A stretch of 64,000 bases of DNA, taken from the NCBI RefSeq assembly GCF_049389645.1, contig NZ_CP186540.1, forward strand, positions 372,001-436,000. Direction: 5' to 3'. Under the pieces are notes generated by a model. The model did no database searches, had not been told where the DNA came from, and saw only the letters and a program-made list of their open reading frames with translations. Made by a program: the position numbers and the translations under genes. The stretch comes from Alkalibacterium sp049389645 (lineage in GTDB: Bacteria; Bacillota; Bacilli; Lactobacillales; Carnobacteriaceae_A). Below, piece after piece: positions 52,418-61,625 of the stretch. Positions within the stretch are counted from its first letter, which is position 1. Every line of letters begins with the position of its first letter.

Positions 52418-53383
52418 TTAAACAATTGCTTTCAATTCATTTAAAATAGCTTCTATTTCTTTCATATCTTTGGCGTGTGCGCCGCTCGCTAGCGGATGAC
52501 CTCCGCCACCGTGATTAGATGCAATAGTGTTGATGACCGGTCCTTTTGATCTCAAGCGACATCTGTAGGTACCTTCTGGTTGTTCCACAAATACAGCCCA
52601 AACTTTCACGCCCGCTATTTTCCCAAGAAAAGGTACAACCGGATGTGTATCGCTGTCTTGCACTCCCAATGTTTTCAAAATTTCCTGCGTCAGTATAATA
52701 TGTCCGATACCATCTTCGGATAACTCGAAATTTTCCAAAGCATACCCCATCATTTTACTTGTGGTTGGTTCAATTTCGTTCATCTTGTCATTCAATTCAG
52801 TATGCGAAAAATCAAACGCCATCAGTTCGCCGGCGACTTTCATTGTGTATGGCGATGTGCCGTCGTAGAGGAATCGGTTAGTATCTCCGACAATGCCTCC
52901 GTAAAGAAGACGTGCCGCTTTACTTGTCATAGTAATCTCATCTGGGAAAGTCAACCATAAATCGGCAACCATTTCACTGCAACTGCTCGCTTCAGTATTG
53001 ATCCATTCGACTTCCCCATAAGAATCATCAAGTGGGTGATGATCTATTTTGATCCACTGCTTTGCCATACGGTAATTATCTCCATCAATACGTTTAATAT
53101 TAGCTGTATCCGTAACAATGACTAAAGCATCATCATATAAATCTTTTTCTACATAATCCATCGTATCTAAATATTCTAAATCATCAACAGAGGCTCCCTC
53201 AACAAGAACTGTTTTTTCAGGAAACGTGGCTTTGATCATTTCTTTGAGTCCACACTGGGAACCGATAGCGTCTGGGTCCGGTCTCACATGTCGGTGAATG
53301 ATAATGGTATCAAACTTTTTAATAATGTCCCAAACGGCTCTTTTCATTTCATAATCTTCTAGATTCTCAGATTCCAATTGCAT
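52418..53383 (-). CDS. nrnA: DHH-family phosphoesterase, NrnA/YtqI-type nanoRNase
   Basis: The enzyme degrades short oligoribonucleotides or pAp, and related proteins cleave pApA. The 321-residue product has HVRPDPDAIGSQCGL, VTDTANIKRID, IDHHPLDDSY and the DHHA1 motif NHGGGGHPLASGA. Start at 53383 follows GAAGGAG; a longer form would lie inside ytoI. It lies downstream of ytoI as in Bacillus. Confidence 0.92.
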   Translation of the reverse strand: MQLESENLEDYEMKRAVWDIIKKFDTIIIHRHVRPDPDAIGSQCGLKEMIKATFPEKTVLVEGASVDDLEYLDTMDYVEKDLYDDALVIVTDTANIKRIDGDNYRMAKQWIKIDHHPLDDSYGEVEWINTEASSCSEMVADLWLTFPDEITMTSKAARLLYGGIVGDTNRFLYDGTSPYTMKVAGELMAFDFSHTELNDKMNEIEPTTSKMMGYALENFELSEDGIGHIILTQEILKTLGVQDSDTHPVVPFLGKIAGVKVWAVFVEQPEGTYRCRLRSKGPVINTIASNHGGGGHPLASGAHAKDMKEIEAILNELKAIV

Positions 53384-53405
53384 ACTTACGATCTCCTTCT
53401 TCGTG

Positions 53406-54710
53406 CTATTTTTTTTGAATAAGCTGACATACAACGAGTGCTTTCGCCGCTAAAATTTTCTCTGAATAAATTTGAACATCTAACCTGGCTGAACGTCTGT
53501 TTTCATCAAAGACAACAGGTTTTATCGTTAATGAATTATCCAAGTGTATCATATTGAAATAGTGTAAATTCATTTGTTCAACGACTAAATTTTTCTTTTT
53601 TAATTTTGACAAGTAATTATACACCGATTCCGTTATGACTTCGCTCAGCACGCCGAAAGAAATTGTCCCCATACTGTCTGTTGACTGAGGTGTCACTTGA
53701 AACGTGTATCCTTCGTCATCGGACTCTTTTATCATTTGATTGATCTGGTCAGATATGGTGTCGCCTGATTGAGGCTGCTTTTGTACAGATTGCATAGCTT
53801 TCATGATATCCTGCCGTGATATGATGCCAATAAGAGTCATATCGTCTGAAACGACAGGCATAACCTCCAAGCCATCCCAGATCATTGTATGGGCAATCGA
53901 AGCAACACTCATGTGTTTTTTTGCATAAGCGGGATTTTTCGTCATCACTTTTTCAATAGAAACAGTATCATCTTTTCCTACGACGTCCTTAGCGGTTACT
54001 ATCCCCACTAATCTTTTATCTGACAAAATCACAGGAAATCTCGAATGAGTACTTTTTTGATTTAACATGCGATACGTAAAAACAGTATCTTCTTTTTTCA
54101 AAAAAAAGGTTTGTTCAATTGGATTATATATATTCTGTACACGCAAGATTTCTTTTTTTATCAACTGATCTGTCATGGCTCGGTTAATCATTGTGCCAAC
54201 TGTAAACGTGTCATACGAGGTGCTGATCAAGGGTAACTCTTTCTGATCAGCTAATTCAATGACATTAAGGCTGGGTTTAAAGCCGCCTGTTATAAGTACG
54301 CCTGCTCCATGATTTAATGAGAGCTCCTGAGCTTTTTCTCTATTCCCTATAATCATGAGCGATTCTTCAGAAATATACCTAAGCATGGCTTCTTCTGTCA
54401 TTGCTCCAATAACAAATTTAGCTAAAGTCTTTTTCAGTCCCGTAGCCCCCCCATGAACCTCTCCATCAATAACCTTTACTATCTCTTCATAGGTTAAATT
54501 TTCGATATTATCCATATTTTTCGATTCGATTCTTATCGTTCCGACACGTTCGATCGTGGAAACCAATCCCTTGTTATCTGCTTCTTTAATTGCCCGGTAT
54601 GCCGTCCCTTCACTAACATGTAACTCTTTAGCTATCAATCTTACGGATAATTTTTCACCCACCGGTAAAGATTCAATAAACGTTAATATCTGTTCATGTT
54701 TTGTTTTCAT
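53406..54710 (-). CDS. ytoI: YtoI-type regulator (HTH, DRTGG, CBS pair, hot-dog)
   Basis: The 434-residue protein begins with a winged helix (MKTKHEQILTFIESLPVGE, ELHVSEGTAYRAI), followed by a DRTGG domain (about 75-170), two CBS domains (about 190-315) and a C-terminal thioesterase-like hot-dog. Such combinations bind adenine nucleotides and probably regulate genes, but targets are unknown. The start at 54710 matches homologues and overlaps dinB by 17 bases; the SD spacing is long. Confidence 0.9.
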   Translation of the reverse strand: MKTKHEQILTFIESLPVGEKLSVRLIAKELHVSEGTAYRAIKEADNKGLVSTIERVGTIRIESKNMDNIENLTYEEIVKVIDGEVHGGATGLKKTLAKFVIGAMTEEAMLRYISEESLMIIGNREKAQELSLNHGAGVLITGGFKPSLNVIELADQKELPLISTSYDTFTVGTMINRAMTDQLIKKEILRVQNIYNPIEQTFFLKKEDTVFTYRMLNQKSTHSRFPVILSDKRLVGIVTAKDVVGKDDTVSIEKVMTKNPAYAKKHMSVASIAHTMIWDGLEVMPVVSDDMTLIGIISRQDIMKAMQSVQKQPQSGDTISDQINQMIKESDDEGYTFQVTPQSTDSMGTISFGVLSEVITESVYNYLSKLKKKNLVVEQMNLHYFNMIHLDNSLTIKPVVFDENRRSARLDVQIYSEKILAAKALVVCQLIQKK

Positions 54711-55854
54711 CTGGATCGGTATTCCTTTCTTCAGGAAATTTATTCCATAAAGGTAATGGAATATTTTCAAAAACAATCGAGTCTAAGCCGGTTACAGTTA
54801 TGCCTAAAAGACGCACGCTTAAATCCAGACTTTCTTCTTCCCAAATAGATACGGCAACACGAAATAACTCTTCTTCATCTTCGATATAATTTGGAAAGGT
54901 TCGCCGTCTCGTTACAGTTTGAAAATCTTCATAACGAATCTTCAATACCACTGTTTTACCATGTTTCTGTTTCTTGTTTAAGTTTTTCATTACTTTACCA
55001 GCCAACTGTCTTAAGGCTTGGATGATTTCATTTTCAACTGATAAATCACGAGGAAAAGTCGATTCTTTGCCAATTGATTTAGGTTCCCGGTCACTTCTTA
55101 CTTCGCTATCATCGATTCCTCTGACCTTTCTATATAGAGAATGGCCCATTTTACCAAAATGCTTGACCAACTCCAACTCTTCTTTGTCGTATAGATCTTG
55201 GCCATTATAAATATCCATGGCATGCATCTTCTCAACAGACTTTTTCCCTACCCCATGATACTTTTCGATCGGGAGATGAATGAGAAAAGCATGCGCTTTT
55301 TCGGGAGGGATGACGGTAATACCATTGGGTTTATTGTAATCTGAAGCTAATTTTGCAAGAAATTTATTATAAGACACCCCTGCCGAGCAGGTTAGATCTA
55401 ATTCTTTAAAAACATCTTTCCTTATTCTCTCAGCTATAAGTGTAGCACTTTTTTGATTGATATGATTATCAGTTACATCCAAATAAGCTTCATCCAAAGA
55501 CAACGGTTGTATTTTGTTTGTATAACGAAGAAAAATTTGATGCATCTTACTTGATGCTTCTCTGTATGATTCGAAATTTGGAGGAACAAATAAGCCTTTT
55601 GGACACAACTCAAACGCTTTCTGTGCACTCATCGCTGAATGGACACCAAATTTTCTAGCTTCGTAATTCGCTGTTGTTACGACCCCTCTACCTCCGGTGT
55701 CTCTTGGATGTCTCGCAATAATCACTGGTTTATTTTTTAAGGAAGGGTTATCTCTGATTTCAACAGAAGCATAAAAGGCGTCCATATCGATATGAATTAT
55801 TTTACGTGATGTATCCTTTTTAGGTTCATCAAATGTTAAAATTCCGTACCGCAT
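54694..55854 (-). CDS. dinB: DNA polymerase IV (Y-family)
   Basis: The 386-residue translesion polymerase has IIHIDMDAFYASVE (metal aspartate at 23), YEARKFGVHSAMS and LSLDEAYLDVT. The HhH region with KYHGVGKKSVEKM and a little-finger domain follow; no beta-clamp motif was identified with confidence. Start at 55854 follows GGAGGGG. It is the first gene of dinB-ytoI-nrnA. No clear LexA box was seen. Confidence 0.94.
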   Translation of the reverse strand: MRYGILTFDEPKKDTSRKIIHIDMDAFYASVEIRDNPSLKNKPVIIARHPRDTGGRGVVTTANYEARKFGVHSAMSAQKAFELCPKGLFVPPNFESYREASSKMHQIFLRYTNKIQPLSLDEAYLDVTDNHINQKSATLIAERIRKDVFKELDLTCSAGVSYNKFLAKLASDYNKPNGITVIPPEKAHAFLIHLPIEKYHGVGKKSVEKMHAMDIYNGQDLYDKEELELVKHFGKMGHSLYRKVRGIDDSEVRSDREPKSIGKESTFPRDLSVENEIIQALRQLAGKVMKNLNKKQKHGKTVVLKIRYEDFQTVTRRRTFPNYIEDEEELFRVAVSIWEEESLDLSVRLLGITVTGLDSIVFENIPLPLWNKFPEERNTDPDENKT

Positions 55855-55950
55855 AACACCCCTCCTCACCTTAATTCTTAATCCTATTATACTAAAAATC
55901 ACTATAAATAACGAATCCGTAAAAATAAATTCGAAAGATTCTAAACACAA

Positions 55951-55989
55951 GAAAAAACAAGTAGATGGTTTATACCCACTCTACTTGTT
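55951..55989 (-). terminator. Terminator of comN
   Basis: AACAAGTAGA-GG pairs with CC-TCTACTTGTT over a seven-base loop, followed by TTTTTTC on the minus strand. It separates yajC-comN from dinB. Confidence 0.85.
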
Positions 55990-56001
55990 CCTGCTTTATT
56001 C

Positions 56002-56283
56002 TTATCCTAATATGTCATCTAGTTCCATCTCGTCAAGAGATGATACATTATAGACCTGAGCTTTAAGCGAAGCAAAATTGAAATAATCATTGGAATTTAT
56101 AGACATAATGTCATTCACTTCCTGATAATATCTTTCTGGTTTATGGTGTTTCCACATAAAATCAATACAATATTCCCACAAATCGTCAAGACTCACTTGA
56201 TTATATCCATGCTTTCTAAATTCATTCAATTTCTTTTTCAACCAAACATCGTATAGATAAAAACCATTGGATGTAACGTCCAA
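56002..56283 (-). CDS. comN: ComN-type post-transcriptional regulator
   Basis: The 93-residue protein resembles the ComN family, which controls comER mRNA or localisation of comE transcripts in B. subtilis. Typical are WLKKKLNEFRKHGYNQVSLDDLWEYC and a C-terminal acidic end. The start is TTG, seven bases after a perfect AAGGAGGT. It follows yajC, near the tgt-queA-ruvBA cluster, as in Firmicutes. Targets are unknown in lactic acid bacteria. Confidence 0.8.
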   Translation of the reverse strand: MDVTSNGFYLYDVWLKKKLNEFRKHGYNQVSLDDLWEYCIDFMWKHHKPERYYQEVNDIMSINSNDYFNFASLKAQVYNVSSLDEMELDDILG

Positions 56284-56336
56284 GAAATTACCTCCTTAAC
56301 TCGATAGATAAGGGAGTTGAAAAAAGTGCCCTGTAT

Positions 56337-56672
56337 CTATTCGTGATCAACGGTTTCTTCCGGAGTATTTATTCCCAACTCTTCACTTTGATTTGCCGTT
56401 ACTGTGTCTGCTTTAGTCACAATTCTTGATATCGCACGGCGTTCGAAGGTTAAGTAAATGCCCTCACAGTCAATAACTACAGTATTATTAATTTCGACTA
56501 CTTCATCTACGACACCATGTAAGCCACCAATTGTGACGATTGAATCACCTTTTTTTAGTGAACTTAACATGTTTTGCGTTTCTTTTGCTTTCTTTTGCTG
56601 TGGTCTTATCATTAAAACATACATTAGCCCCATAATAACTATAAAGGGAAGCATAGCTCCAATTAATTCCAT
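56337..56672 (-). CDS. yajC: Preprotein translocase subunit YajC
   Basis: The 111-residue protein has one membrane helix (about 5-23) followed by RPQQKKAKETQNML and a small cytoplasmic domain with GDSIVTIGGLHGVV. YajC is an accessory of SecDF. GGAGG precedes the ATG. An inverted repeat lies upstream. Confidence 0.95.
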   Translation of the reverse strand: MELIGAMLPFIVIMGLMYVLMIRPQQKKAKETQNMLSSLKKGDSIVTIGGLHGVVDEVVEINNTVVIDCEGIYLTFERRAISRIVTKADTVTANQSEELGINTPEETVDHE

Positions 56673-56808
56673 TTAAACATTCCTCCATTTTTTTATTAAT
56701 TTTCATTCTGTCAGTAATTAAACTGCATACATATTAATCACTAGGATTAATGTGTCGTTGTTAACCTTAGCAAATTTCTCATCAAATTGCTAGAGTTATT
56801 ATTAATCT

Positions 56809-57954
56809 TTAAAAGTTTTTTGCATCGGGTTTGTTGTATCCGTACTCTTCAAAGAAGTTCTCTTTAAATTCAAGCAAGTTATCTTCTCTGATTGCTTGGC
56901 GGACATTTTTCATTAAATTGATTAAGAAATAAAGATTATGGTAACTTGTTAACCTTAAACCAAATGTCTCGTTGGATTTTATCAGATGTCTCAAATAAGC
57001 TCTGGAATAATTACGACATGTGTAGCAATCACACTTTTCATCGAGTGGTCTGAAATCTCTAGCAAAGGCTGCGTTTTTGAGGACTAAACGACCTTTACTC
57101 GTCATTGTTGTCCCGTTTCGTGCAATACGAGTAGGTAAAACACAATCAAATATATCCACCCCTCGCATGACACCTTCAATCAGAGCGTCCGGAGTCCCCA
57201 CGCCCATTAGATAACGTGGTTTGTTTTCCGGAAGCAAGGGTGTAGTGAAATCAAGCACACGGTACATTTCTGATTTCGGTTCACCGACAGAAAGTCCGCC
57301 AATGGAATAACCGGCAAAATCTAAGCTTGTTAAATCTTTTGCCGATTGTCTTCTCAAATCTTCAAAACCGGCTCCCTGAACAATACCGAATAACCCTTGT
57401 GTATTGGGTTTTTTATGCGCTTCGAGTCCTCTTTCGGCCCATCTTGATGTGCGTTCCACTGATTTTTTTACGTAATCGTAACTTTCATCATAAGGTGGAC
57501 ACTCGTCAAAGCTCATCATAATATCTGGACCTAATTGGTTTTGGACATTGATTGCTTTTTCAGGTGATAAAAAGAGCTTTGATCCATCTAAATGACTTCT
57601 AAAATGGACGCCTTCTTCTTTAATATCACGCAAATCAGAAAGTGAGAACACTTGGAACCCGCCTGAATCGGTTAAAATTCCTTTATCCCAATTCATGAAT
57701 TTGTGAAGTCCCCCTGCCTCTTCAATAATATCTGCCCCAGGTCGTAACCAGAGATGATACGTATTACTTAAAATAATTCCTGCACCCATGGCTTCTAACT
57801 CTTCTGGGGCTATTGTTTTTACAGTAGCCAATGTACCCACGGGCATAAACATAGGTGTCTCAAACGTGCCGTGAGGCGTTGTTATCGTTCCAAGACGCGC
57901 CCCCGTGTGTTTTTCTTTCTTTTCCAATTTATATGTGACAGGCTGATCGCTCAT
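56809..57954 (-). CDS. tgt: Queuine tRNA-ribosyltransferase
   Basis: Tgt exchanges guanine 34 for preQ1 in tRNAs with GUN anticodons. The 381-residue protein has MFMPVGTLATVKT, the catalytic-site TDSGGFQVFSL, VLPTRIARNG and a zinc site CDCYTC with a downstream histidine in LTSYHN. AGGAGT precedes the ATG. It follows queA. Confidence 0.97.
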   Translation of the reverse strand: MSDQPVTYKLEKKEKHTGARLGTITTPHGTFETPMFMPVGTLATVKTIAPEELEAMGAGIILSNTYHLWLRPGADIIEEAGGLHKFMNWDKGILTDSGGFQVFSLSDLRDIKEEGVHFRSHLDGSKLFLSPEKAINVQNQLGPDIMMSFDECPPYDESYDYVKKSVERTSRWAERGLEAHKKPNTQGLFGIVQGAGFEDLRRQSAKDLTSLDFAGYSIGGLSVGEPKSEMYRVLDFTTPLLPENKPRYLMGVGTPDALIEGVMRGVDIFDCVLPTRIARNGTTMTSKGRLVLKNAAFARDFRPLDEKCDCYTCRNYSRAYLRHLIKSNETFGLRLTSYHNLYFLINLMKNVRQAIREDNLLEFKENFFEEYGYNKPDAKNF

Positions 57955-57984
57955 TATATTTACTCCTAATCTTTTTTTGCTTTT

Positions 57985-59019
57985 CTATTTTACAAACATT
58001 GCATCACCGAAACTGAAGAATCGATATTTTTCTTCAACAGCGTGCTTGTATGCATTCAAAACGAATTCTCTTCCGGCAAAGGCACTCACCAGCATGATCA
58101 ATGTTGATTTAGGTAAATGGAAGTTGGTCAAGAACGCATCCACTACACTGAATTCATATCCCGGGGATATAAAGATGTCTGTCCATCCACTGGTCGCTTT
58201 TAACAATCCGTCATTCGCCTTGCCGATTGTTTCTAACGTGCGAATTGAAGTTGTTCCGACGGCAATTATTCGCCCACCATTCTTTCGGGTCTCATTCAAC
58301 TCTGTCGCCGATTCTTCAGATAACTGGTAAAATTCGGCATGCATCTCATGTTCATCTATATTTTCGACACTTACAGGACGAAATGTTCCTAGGCCAACAT
58401 GTAATGTTAGAAAAACGAGTTTGACACCTTTAGCTTTTATTTTTTCGAGTATTTCTTCGGTAAAATGTAAGCCAGCGGTCGGTGCTGCTGCAGATCCATT
58501 TTCTTTGGCATATACCGTCTGATATCGCTCCTGGTTCTCCAGACGTTCTTTGATATAAGGAGGTAAAGGCATCTCTCCTAGAGATTCTAGCGTCTCTAAA
58601 AAGATCCCCTCGTATGAGAATTCAACCATTCTTCCACCATGTTCTAATTCGTCGACAACGGTCGCTTTAAGTCTTCCATCACCAAAAGTGATCACTGTTC
58701 CAGTTTTGGCTTTCTTTGCCGGTTTCATTAACGTTTCCCAAGTATCTTCTTCAGTATTTTTTAGCAGTAACACTTCGATGTGAGCATTCGTTTCTTCTTT
58801 GGTTCCATGAAGACGCGCCGGCAGCACTCGCGAATTGTTTACGACCAAGGCGTCTCCCGGTTGCAATTCATCTATAATGCTCTCAAATTGTTTGTCTTCA
58901 ATTCTCTCAGTATCACTAGTTAAAACCATCATTCTTGAAGAAGAACGGTTCTCCAGTGGTGTCTGAGCTATCAATTCTTCTGGTAATTGAAAGTCGAAAT
59001 CTTTTGTTGATAAGGTCAT
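57985..59019 (-). CDS. queA: S-adenosylmethionine:tRNA ribosyltransferase-isomerase
   Basis: QueA makes epoxyqueuosine from preQ1-tRNA with SAM. The 344-residue product has IAQTPLENRSSSRMMVL, VNNSRVLPARL, AAPTAGLHFTEE and FLTNFHLPKSTLIML. Start 59019 is used because AAAAAGGAG precedes it; an upstream in-frame ATG overlaps this site. Confidence 0.97.
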   Translation of the reverse strand: MTLSTKDFDFQLPEELIAQTPLENRSSSRMMVLTSDTERIEDKQFESIIDELQPGDALVVNNSRVLPARLHGTKEETNAHIEVLLLKNTEEDTWETLMKPAKKAKTGTVITFGDGRLKATVVDELEHGGRMVEFSYEGIFLETLESLGEMPLPPYIKERLENQERYQTVYAKENGSAAAPTAGLHFTEEILEKIKAKGVKLVFLTLHVGLGTFRPVSVENIDEHEMHAEFYQLSEESATELNETRKNGGRIIAVGTTSIRTLETIGKANDGLLKATSGWTDIFISPGYEFSVVDAFLTNFHLPKSTLIMLVSAFAGREFVLNAYKHAVEEKYRFFSFGDAMFVK

Positions 59020-59040
59020 CTTGTGGCTCCTTTTTTTCAT

Positions 59041-60057
59041 TTATTGATCGGTCATCAGATGGTTCAATTCAAAGTGATTATATGCTTTCGGGGTTGCCAT
59101 TCGTCCCCTTGACGTCCGTTGTATAAAACCTTCTTGAAGTAAAAAAGGTTCAACCATGTCTTCAATTGTAGCCATTTCTTCACCAATATTGGCTGAAAGA
59201 GTATTTAAACCTACTGGGCCGCCGTTATAAAGTTTAATCAGTGTATTCAATAATTTCTGGTCCAAGATATCTAAGCCTTCATGATCCACCCTAAGTAAAT
59301 CCAGGGCTAAAGAAGCGATTGTTTCTGTCACGATCCCTTCCCCTTTTACTTCAGCATAATCACGGACACGCTTCAATAGGCGATTAGCAATTCGGGGTGT
59401 GCCTCTTGAGCGACGCGCAATTTCAAAGGCACCATGCAGATTGATTTCCGTCTTCAAGACCTCTGCTGACCGCAATACGATATCTTTCAATTCATCTTTA
59501 TTGTAATACTCCATGTGGGCAAGGATACCAAATCGATCTCTTAAAGGGGCTGACAGTGTCCCGGCTCTCGTCGTTGCTCCAATCAGCGTGAAAGGTGGCA
59601 AGGGGAAATGAACCGGATGAGCCGTTTCTCCCTGGCCAATAATAATATCTACATAAAAATCCTCCATTGCAGAATACAACATTTCTTCTGCTATACGAGG
59701 CATCCGATGTATTTCATCAATGAACAAAATCCCGCCTGGTTCTAAATCGTTGAGCAACGCAACTAAGTCTCCGGGTTTCTCTATGGCTGGGCCACTTGTC
59801 GTTCTTATATTCGCGTCCATTTCATTAGAGATAACCATTGCCATAGTTGTCTTACCCAACCCTGGAGGACCATAGAGAAGAACATGGTCTAAAGCTTCTT
59901 CTCTCAATTTAGCTGCTTGAATATATATAGATAATTCTTTTTTTATTTTTTCCTGACCCAGATAATCTACCAGTCGTTGAGGCCTAAGTGTTTTTTCTAA
60001 TGAATGTTCGTTTTCATCTAAAACTTGTTCAGAAGTGACGTGTTGATTTTCTTCCAT
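59041..60057 (-). CDS. ruvB: Holliday junction branch migration helicase RuvB
   Basis: RuvB is the AAA+ motor that drives branch migration with RuvA. The 338-residue product has LLYGPPGLGKTTMA, LFIDEIHRMPR, ATTRAGTLSAPLRDRFG and the C-terminal winged helix with RTSRGRMATPKAY. AAAAGGAG precedes the ATG. Confidence 0.98.
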   Translation of the reverse strand: MEENQHVTSEQVLDENEHSLEKTLRPQRLVDYLGQEKIKKELSIYIQAAKLREEALDHVLLYGPPGLGKTTMAMVISNEMDANIRTTSGPAIEKPGDLVALLNDLEPGGILFIDEIHRMPRIAEEMLYSAMEDFYVDIIIGQGETAHPVHFPLPPFTLIGATTRAGTLSAPLRDRFGILAHMEYYNKDELKDIVLRSAEVLKTEINLHGAFEIARRSRGTPRIANRLLKRVRDYAEVKGEGIVTETIASLALDLLRVDHEGLDILDQKLLNTLIKLYNGGPVGLNTLSANIGEEMATIEDMVEPFLLQEGFIQRTSRGRMATPKAYNHFELNHLMTDQ

Positions 60058-60088
60058 ATCTTTCTCCTTTTACGCTTTTGAGATAAAT

Positions 60089-60703
60089 CTACTTTTTCAT
60101 CAATTTGCTGAGAGCTTCTCTTATATATGCATCAGTCGTCAGATCAGCCTGTTGATTCATCTTTTTTTGTATTTTCTGTATGTCACGACTTGAATAACCT
60201 AGCACCAACAAGGCTTCCATAGCTTCCTCAAACGAAGAATTGATTTTGCCGTAATGACCAGATTGATTAAATGATTCTCTCTGTGCTGATTCGGTTATAT
60301 CGAATTCTGACAACTTCCCTTTTAAATCTAAAACAATTTGAGCTGCTGTTTTTTTCCCAACTCCAGGAAATTTAGTCAGATAAGTTGAATTATTATCCTC
60401 GATGGCTTGCACAAAACCCTGATGGTCTTCATTTGCTAATATGGCTAGGGCCGACTTTGGACCGATTCCAGAAACATTGATCAATTTCAGGAACAAGTTC
60501 TTTTCTTGTAAGGTCACAAACCCAAAGAGATTCATGGCATCCTGTTTGACATCATGATAAATATAAATAGTGTCTTCGTTGTGCAGCTTATCAGAATAAC
60601 GGAAAGGATTTCCCATAAGTATCTTATACCCAATATTATTTGCTTCCAGCACAATATAACCTGGATAGATGTGTTTAATCATTCCTTTTATGTATTCGAA
60701 CAT
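60089..60703 (-). CDS. ruvA: Holliday junction protein RuvA
   Basis: RuvA binds four-way junctions and recruits RuvB. The 204-residue protein has an N-terminal OB fold (MFEYIKGMIKHI), two HhH motifs with VSGIGPKSALAIL and FPGVGKKTAAQIVLDL, and the C-terminal RuvB-binding helix with EALLVLGYSSRDI. It is first of ruvA-ruvB-queA-tgt. Confidence 0.97.
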   Translation of the reverse strand: MFEYIKGMIKHIYPGYIVLEANNIGYKILMGNPFRYSDKLHNEDTIYIYHDVKQDAMNLFGFVTLQEKNLFLKLINVSGIGPKSALAILANEDHQGFVQAIEDNNSTYLTKFPGVGKKTAAQIVLDLKGKLSEFDITESAQRESFNQSGHYGKINSSFEEAMEALLVLGYSSRDIQKIQKKMNQQADLTTDAYIREALSKLMKK

Positions 60704-60739
60704 TTATTTCCCTCATTCCACTTGTAGTCAATCTATAAT

Positions 60740-60769
60740 ATTATAACATAAAAACACCTGTTCATTAAA
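60740..60769 (-). promoter_or_regulatory. ruvA promoter (extended -10)
   Basis: On the minus strand TGTTATAAT (60740-60748) gives an extended -10. The hexamer 17 bases upstream, TTAATG, is a weak -35 and overlaps the msrB terminator. Confidence 0.55.
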
Positions 60770-60790
60770 TATGCCTCTGAACAGATGTTT
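60748..60790 (-). terminator. Terminator of msrB
   Basis: AAACATCTGTTCA pairs with TGAACAGGTGTTT (one G-U) around a 13-base loop, followed by TTATG on the minus strand. Confidence 0.75.
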
Positions 60791-60811
60791 TACTTTTTCT
60801 ATTGTAGCAGC

Positions 60812-61252
60812 TTATTCAAATTCCGCTGTATATTCCTCATAACCTTTTTCTTTTAATTGTGATTTAGGAATAAATTTTAGCGCTGCAGAATTGATGCAGT
60901 AGCGTAATCCACCCTTATCTTCAGGACCATCTGTAAAAACATGACCCAAATGGGAGTCCGCTTCTTTACTTCTGACTTCCGTTCTGTGCATTCCGAATTT
61001 AGAGTCTGTTTTTTCTTTGATTGTTTGCTTTGTTATCGGTTTAGTAAACGATGGCCAGCCACATCCCGCATCATACTTATCTTTCGAAGAAAATAGCGGT
61101 TCACCACTCACAACATCAACGAAAATCCCTTCTTCAAAGAACCGGTCATACTCGCCAGTACCCGGACGTTCAGTTGCATTCTTCTGAGTCACTTTATATT
61201 GTATAGGCGTGAGTTCTTTCTTTAATTTTTCTTTATCTTTATATTCTGACAT
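60812..61252 (-). CDS. msrB: Peptide methionine (R)-S-oxide reductase
   Basis: MsrB repairs methionine-R-sulfoxide. The 146-residue product has GEPLFSSKDKYDAGCGWPSF, a conserved DSHLGHVFTDGP, and RYCINSAALKF with the catalytic cysteine. The two CxxC zinc motifs of some MsrB proteins are absent. Start 61252 follows AGGAGAC; the preceding in-frame residues belong to a relic described separately. Confidence 0.96.
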   Translation of the reverse strand: MSEYKDKEKLKKELTPIQYKVTQKNATERPGTGEYDRFFEEGIFVDVVSGEPLFSSKDKYDAGCGWPSFTKPITKQTIKEKTDSKFGMHRTEVRSKEADSHLGHVFTDGPEDKGGLRYCINSAALKFIPKSQLKEKGYEEYTAEFE

Positions 61253-61485
61253 AATTGGTCTCCTTTTTTTAAATAGATTACCTAAGGCCTCTTTGGCTTT
61301 ACCCACCTCAGTGTTCTGATCAATAGATTTACTTGAAACATTTGAAGGATTTCATTTAGCAACCATATCAAATAAAAGTGGCACTAGCATAGACAAAACT
61401 GATTTGATTTGTCCATTCTAATTGCTTTAGACTCTAAATTGTTTTGATTGCCTAATAAATTCATGATTATTGAAACAATACCCAT
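61253..61485 (-). pseudogene. Possible degraded small gene between mutL and msrB (DUF937-like?)
   Basis: On the minus strand an ATG at 61485 is preceded by GGAAGGG and opens MGIVSIIMNLLGNQNNLESKAI. The frame then ends, but a one-base shift continues as NGQIKSVLSMLVPLLFDMVAK, a TGA, then NPSNVSSKSIDQNTEVGKAK and EALGNLFKKR, running without a stop into msrB. The joined text is gene-like and vaguely recalls DUF937 proteins. A small intact 34-residue frame is the alternative. This is inference. Confidence 0.35.
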
Positions 61486-61595
61486 CAACCCTTCCCTCTG
61501 TCCAAAATGTTGAGATAAGTGTTTCTCCATTTTATTGTAAGGGAATATTCTCTTGAATTGCAATTATTAGCGCTTATATTGATGCTTTCTGTTAA

Positions 61596-61625
61596 GAAAA
61601 AAGACTCTCAAATCAATGAGAATCT
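61596..61625 (-). terminator. Terminator of mutL
   Basis: AGATTCTCA (61617-61625) pairs with TGAGAGTCT (61602-61610), one G-U pair, over a six-base loop, and TTTTTTC follows on the minus strand. The mutL stop codon lies in the loop region. Confidence 0.8.
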
